A stretch of 27,429 bases of DNA, from positions 1 through 27,429 of the forward strand of contig CALJDJ010000027.1 in assembly GCA_938023705.1 (NCBI GenBank), given 5' to 3'. Source of the stretch: an uncultured Collinsella sp. (GTDB taxonomy: Bacteria; Actinomycetota; Coriobacteriia; Coriobacteriales; Coriobacteriaceae). Positions 23,793-27,429 of the stretch are shown here, piece by piece; position 1 is the stretch's first letter, and the number at the start of each line of letters is the position of its first letter. The position numbers and the translations under genes are program-made. The notes under the pieces are model-generated. The model was not told the DNA's origin, ran no database searches, and saw only the letters and a list, made by a program, of their open reading frames with translations.

Positions 23793-23990
23793 AGAGTCCT
23801 CGCATGAGAAGGTGGTTTGCTGCCATGATTTTAGTCCGATATGGAGATTAGGCTATATCCTTGTCCGCTCGGGGCGTTAAGATGGCCCGAATTCGGTCGT
23901 TTGCGCTCGCTCGGGGTATACTTTCGACTATATACGGTTCTAATGTGCATGCATTGGGCCTATTTGTCGGATTATGGATGTGGAGCGCAC

Positions 23991-26900
23991 ATGGCGAACA
24001 CCCAGAACTATATTAACCACCTGCTGCAGAACACCGGCATCACGCCGGCATGCAGCGAAGAAGAGCGCTTGGCTGCCGAGGATATCGCTCAGATCTTCCG
24101 CAACCACGGCTTTGATCCCGAGGTTCAGGAGTTCAATGCCCCGGCGCCCAGCAGGTTGGCATTTGCCGTTACCGGTATTCTTGCGTTTGCCGGCGCCCTG
24201 CTGATGGGCATCGGTGGCGGCATCGGCTTGGTCGGCACCTTGCTGGCCATTGTCGGCGCCGTTCTTTACGTGCTCGAGCGCACGGGCCACCCCGTGGTTT
24301 CGCGCCTGGGCAAGACGGGCGTGAGCCAAAATGTCATCGCCTACCACAAGGCCTCGGGCCCGCTCGCGTCTCCGCGCAACCGCCCGGTGGTCGTTGTCGC
24401 ACACTACGACTCTCCCCGTGCTGAGCTGCTCGCCCGCGAGCCCTATGCTTCGTATCGTGCGCTCATCGCCAAGCTGTTGCCCGTTGCCACGGTTGCCCCT
24501 GCTGCCGTTGCCATCTTGCGTATCCTGCCGCTCCCCGGCGCGCTCAAGGTTCTGCTGTGGATTGTCGCGATCCTCGCTTCCCTCGTTGCGCTCGCCAACG
24601 CGGCAAACATCATTTCTAACCGTTTTGTGCTTCCCTATACGTCCGGCGCAGTGTGCAACAAGTCTTCTGTCGCCGCTATGCTCGGCGTTATGGACAACGT
24701 TGCTCCCTTCCAGGGCGAAAACGAGTTTCCCGACGATGTTCCGTTCGATACCTATTTTGGGGAGCAGAAGCGTCGTGCCGAGGAGATGGCGCGCGCAGCA
24801 GCGGAGTATGCCGCGGCCCAACAGCAAAACGACTACGGCAACACCATCGAGTATGAAGAGCCTACCTACGCCGAGGACGAGTTCGGTCAGCCGATTGCTC
24901 CCGACGCTCAGACCGAGCCCGAACAGGGCGAGGCTTTCGACGAGCAGATCGAGGGCTTTGAGGGTGCGTCTGCCGACGAGACGCTGATTGGCGCCATCGT
25001 GCCCGAGGATCAGAATCAGGCTGTCCAGGCCGAAGAGTTCAATGACGAGGTTCCCACTGCCGAGCCGGCGGAGGAGCCTGTCGCGGCCGAGCCCGAGCCC
25101 AGGCTCTATCGCAATGCCGCCGGCAACATCCGCTTTGGTTCGGATGCCATCCGTGCACTCGGAATGCTTCCCGAGTCCTGCACGCTCGATTACGAGGAAG
25201 GCGAGGAGCCGACGTTTGAGCCCGAGCCTGCCCCCGTCGTGACTGCATCTGCGCCCGTTGTCGCCGTGGATGATGAGTCTGCCGCGGTTGCCGCTGCCGT
25301 TGCCGAGCCCGAGGCGGTGTCCGCGATCGATCCCGCGGCAGGACTGGACATTTTGGCTCCCGCCGCGCCGGCGCAAGACGTTAGGGACGAGCCTGACGAC
25401 GATTACGCTGAACAGCCGAGGCGCGTGTCTTACGAGAGCGATACTGATTTCTCGGCCGAGATTCCCGCGGCAACGCCCCATGCCGATATTGCATCCGCGT
25501 TCTCTTCGATTGGCGCCAGCGCTTCCAACTTCTTTAAGGGTGCGCTTGCAAAGGGCAGGAAATTTGTCGACGATTTCGAGGGGAAGCGCGTTGCCGCACG
25601 CGAGGCTGCCGAGCAGGAGGCTATCGCTCAGCAGCAGGCAGCCGAGGCGGCACGTGAGCGCGCGGCGCAAGAGTTCGAGCAGAACGAGGCTATGCAGTCC
25701 GTGCCTGTCGACGCCGCCGAAGCTACAACGTCCTTTGAGGCTCAGCAGCACGTCGATAGCACCATGTCGTTTGATGCCGCGCAGTTCGATTCCACGATAA
25801 CGTTTGAAAAGCAAGGCACCGCGATTGCCGAGCCCCTTCCTGTTTCCGATGAGCAGGGCGACGCGGCAGACGATGACGAGCCTATTGATGCTGCCGAAAT
25901 CCAAGATGCCGCCGGGCACGAGCCCGTCGAGGTCAACTGTGACGAAGAGCAATACGCGGCAGCCGATCAAGGTGATTCGACCGAGGTCGAGCAGGAGGAA
26001 GTGCCTGCGGTTTCCGAGGCTCCCGAGACAGATGAGTCGAGGCCTTACTCCACGCAGATTTTCACCATGCCGACCCCGAGTGGTTCCGGTGCCACGGTTG
26101 CCGATGTTGCTCCCACCCAGGACGAAACGGTCGATTCCCTTATGGCCCAGATTTCCTCCCAGGCATCACCGCGTCCGCAGGTGAATGTTCCCGATCCGGC
26201 GTCGGCTCCGTCGCCTGCACCTTCCTCGTCTCCGCTGGCTTCGGTCCCCGATCCGTCGCTGCCGTCGATGAAGCAGGCAAACGTTGCGTCTCGCACGTCG
26301 CTGTTCGACCTTCCCGACCCCTCCGCACAGGTCAACGACCCCTTTGCTACCGCTCAGGGTCCCGAACCAACATCGGCACCCGTTGCGCCTCCTAGGCCCG
26401 TTGCGTCGGGCGCTCAGCCGATCGAGACCATTTCGGCTCCCGCCCCGGCGACGCCCAAGTCTCGCAAGCGCGGCCTGGGCGGCCTGTTCGGTCGTAAAAA
26501 GAAAAACGAACAGGACAGCATGAGTGATTGGCTGGGCGTCGAAGACGATTACGATGCCAAGAAGTCCGGTCGCGGCATCGGTTCGTGGGATAATTTCGAG
26601 GACGATAACGATGGCTGGAAGGGCGGCGCTACGTCTTCCGACGGCGCTTCTTCCGAAGATATGCTCTCGGCTGTCGCCTCTATGGGCGACGATGAGCTGC
26701 TCGGTCACGATATCTGGTTTGTGGCAACGGGCGCCTCGGATTGTGATGGCGCCGGTATGAAGGCCTTCTTGGCTTCGCATCGCGATAAGCTCCGCGGCGT
26801 CTTCTTCATCAATCTTGAATCCGTCGGCGCCGGTAGGCTTTCGGTGGTGACGGTTGAGGGCGAACAGCAGCTGCTCAAGGGCGATCGCCGCATCATGAAC

Positions 26901-27137
26901 CTGGTCAGCAAGGTGTGCAAGTCGTTCCATGTCGATTGTGGCGCGCTCGAGATGCCCTATGCCAAGACCGATGCCTACGCCGCCCTCGAGGCGAGCCGCC
27001 GAGCCCTCACCATCGCCGGCGTGGACGGCACGCGTCTGGCTTGCGCTCGTACCGAGGACGACCTGCCCCACAATGTCAACCCGACGAACATTGCCACGGT
27101 ATCCGAGGTCGTGACCGAGGTTATCCGCCGTTCGTAG
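23991..27137 (+). CDS. Large membrane protein: degenerate M28 peptidase fold split by a long disordered acidic insert
   Basis: The 1048 residues fall into three parts. Residues 1-240 resemble the first half of an M28 metallopeptidase, with VVVVAHYDS (His138, Asp140), and carry about four membrane segments (56-72, 74-94, 163-181, 184-204). Residues about 241-897 are low-complexity, Ala/Glu/Pro/Asp-rich, with a charged amphipathic helical stretch at 500-566, three imperfect FxxxQ-type repeats at 580-607 and a basic patch SRKRGLGGLFGRKKK before the end. Residues about 898-1048 resemble the second half (HDIWFVATGA, FFINLESVGAG, DLPHNVNPTN). Where M28 enzymes have the bridging Asp (GAxDN) this has Cys222, and the usual Glu-Glu pair reads Ala-Ser, so catalysis is doubtful. 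The start ATG 23991 has TGGAG upstream; a frame open to 23841 adds no recognisable domain. Function unknown. Confidence 0.8.
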   Translation: MANTQNYINHLLQNTGITPACSEEERLAAEDIAQIFRNHGFDPEVQEFNAPAPSRLAFAVTGILAFAGALLMGIGGGIGLVGTLLAIVGAVLYVLERTGHPVVSRLGKTGVSQNVIAYHKASGPLASPRNRPVVVVAHYDSPRAELLAREPYASYRALIAKLLPVATVAPAAVAILRILPLPGALKVLLWIVAILASLVALANAANIISNRFVLPYTSGAVCNKSSVAAMLGVMDNVAPFQGENEFPDDVPFDTYFGEQKRRAEEMARAAAEYAAAQQQNDYGNTIEYEEPTYAEDEFGQPIAPDAQTEPEQGEAFDEQIEGFEGASADETLIGAIVPEDQNQAVQAEEFNDEVPTAEPAEEPVAAEPEPRLYRNAAGNIRFGSDAIRALGMLPESCTLDYEEGEEPTFEPEPAPVVTASAPVVAVDDESAAVAAAVAEPEAVSAIDPAAGLDILAPAAPAQDVRDEPDDDYAEQPRRVSYESDTDFSAEIPAATPHADIASAFSSIGASASNFFKGALAKGRKFVDDFEGKRVAAREAAEQEAIAQQQAAEAARERAAQEFEQNEAMQSVPVDAAEATTSFEAQQHVDSTMSFDAAQFDSTITFEKQGTAIAEPLPVSDEQGDAADDDEPIDAAEIQDAAGHEPVEVNCDEEQYAAADQGDSTEVEQEEVPAVSEAPETDESRPYSTQIFTMPTPSGSGATVADVAPTQDETVDSLMAQISSQASPRPQVNVPDPASAPSPAPSSSPLASVPDPSLPSMKQANVASRTSLFDLPDPSAQVNDPFATAQGPEPTSAPVAPPRPVASGAQPIETISAPAPATPKSRKRGLGGLFGRKKKNEQDSMSDWLGVEDDYDAKKSGRGIGSWDNFEDDNDGWKGGATSSDGASSEDMLSAVASMGDDELLGHDIWFVATGASDCDGAGMKAFLASHRDKLRGVFFINLESVGAGRLSVVTVEGEQQLLKGDRRIMNLVSKVCKSFHVDCGALEMPYAKTDAYAALEASRRALTIAGVDGTRLACARTEDDLPHNVNPTNIATVSEVVTEVIRRS

Positions 27138-27158
27138 ACGGAGCTCTAAGGAGTCAAC

Positions 27159-27377
27159 GTGTTTTCGTATATTAAGCGCCATTGGCCTGTCTACGTGATT
27201 TTGACCTTGATTGCCATTGCGTTAGGGTTTGGAGCTGCCTACATCGTGGGCGCGAAGGGCTCGACCCCCGCCTCCGCAATCAGCGAAGAGGTGGAGCAAG
27301 AACAGAGCACGGGTGCCGATGGGATTCCTGAGTCCGAGCAAGCAATCGTTGATGGTGGATCTTCGTCTGCAGAGTAG
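27159..27377 (+). CDS. Small single-pass membrane protein; unknown function
   Basis: The 72 residues have a basic start, one hydrophobic segment (about 11-31, VYVILTLIAIALGFGAAYIV) and an acidic, Ser/Glu-rich tail likely to be disordered. GTG 27159 follows AAGGAG (27148-27153), 21 bases after the stop of the large M28-like protein, so the two are probably one transcript and may work together. I recognise no family. Confidence 0.75.
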   Translation: MFSYIKRHWPVYVILTLIAIALGFGAAYIVGAKGSTPASAISEEVEQEQSTGADGIPESEQAIVDGGSSSAE

Positions 27378-27406
27378 ATGCGGCGATTTAAATGATTGAA
27401 AGCGGG

Positions 27407-27429
27407 CGAGCCGGGGGACTGGCTCCCCC
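27407..27429 (+). terminator. Probable terminator, cut by the window end
   Basis: GGGGGA (27413-27418) pairs with TCCCCC (27424-27429) across CTGGC, and the preceding GAGCC suggests the stem continues past the window. The position 35 bases after the last stop fits an intrinsic terminator, but the T-tract is not visible. Confidence 0.55.

Noticed and set aside
23940..25970. 676-codon minus-strand frame opposite the M28-like gene
   Set aside because: Arises from the biased composition of the disordered insert; Arg/Leu/Gly-rich without motifs.
1..27429. tRNA, rRNA, insertion sequence, prophage or CRISPR
   Set aside because: No cloverleaf, rRNA core, transposase or integrase motif, or spaced repeat array was seen on either strand.

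Overview
The window reads as the replication-origin region of a high-GC Gram-positive chromosome. The recF, DUF721 (DciA-type), gyrB, gyrA order is typical of Actinomycetota. The mixed Firmicute-like traits (DnaQ-DinG fusion, short YidC, Jag, parS beside rsmG-parA-parB) and the absence of mycobacterial or streptomycete neighbours point to Coriobacteriia, perhaps Collinsella. The lineage is inferred from gene content; no search was run.

Left arm (1-11294, all minus strand, read away from the origin): an uncharacterised GHKL ATPase with a Y/Q-rich linker and a C-terminal winged helix, then dnaA, a 238-bp origin-like gap, dnaN, recF, dciA, a strong terminator, gyrB, a palindromic spacer, gyrA and its terminator. 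Genes switch strand at 11295-11639, where rpmH leaves on the plus strand from a near-consensus sigma-A promoter. The dnaA-dnaN gap and the ATPase-rpmH gap share a 14-bp word containing TTTTCAACA, a variant of the DnaA box. The dnaA-dnaN gap also holds five TA(A/G) triplets between an AT-rich tract and a box, the layout of the Bacillus subtilis unwinding site. This suggests a bipartite oriC.

Right arm (11640-27429): rpmH-rnpA-yidD-yidC-jag form the usual ribosome/RNase P/membrane-insertion cluster and end at a strong terminator. Next come rsmG, three perfect parS sites at exact 39-bp spacing, parA, parB and a small membrane protein whose start lies inside parB. This rsmG-to-membrane-protein block is clearly AT-richer than its surroundings. 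Then come rlmN (minus), ddl and a DnaQ-DinG exonuclease/helicase (plus), two overlapping WYL regulators (minus, PafBC-like in layout), a very large membrane protein built on a degraded M28 peptidase fold split by about 650 disordered residues, and a small single-pass membrane protein. The window stops inside what looks like the next terminator.

Functionally, the window gathers replication initiation (DnaA, sliding clamp, helicase loader), supercoiling (gyrase), origin segregation (ParABS) and repair (RecF, DinG-like) around one origin. The most unusual parts are the ATPase co-transcribed with dnaA, the altered DnaA box together with an altered DnaA recognition helix, a Phe at the quinolone-resistance position of GyrA, and the split pseudo-peptidase.
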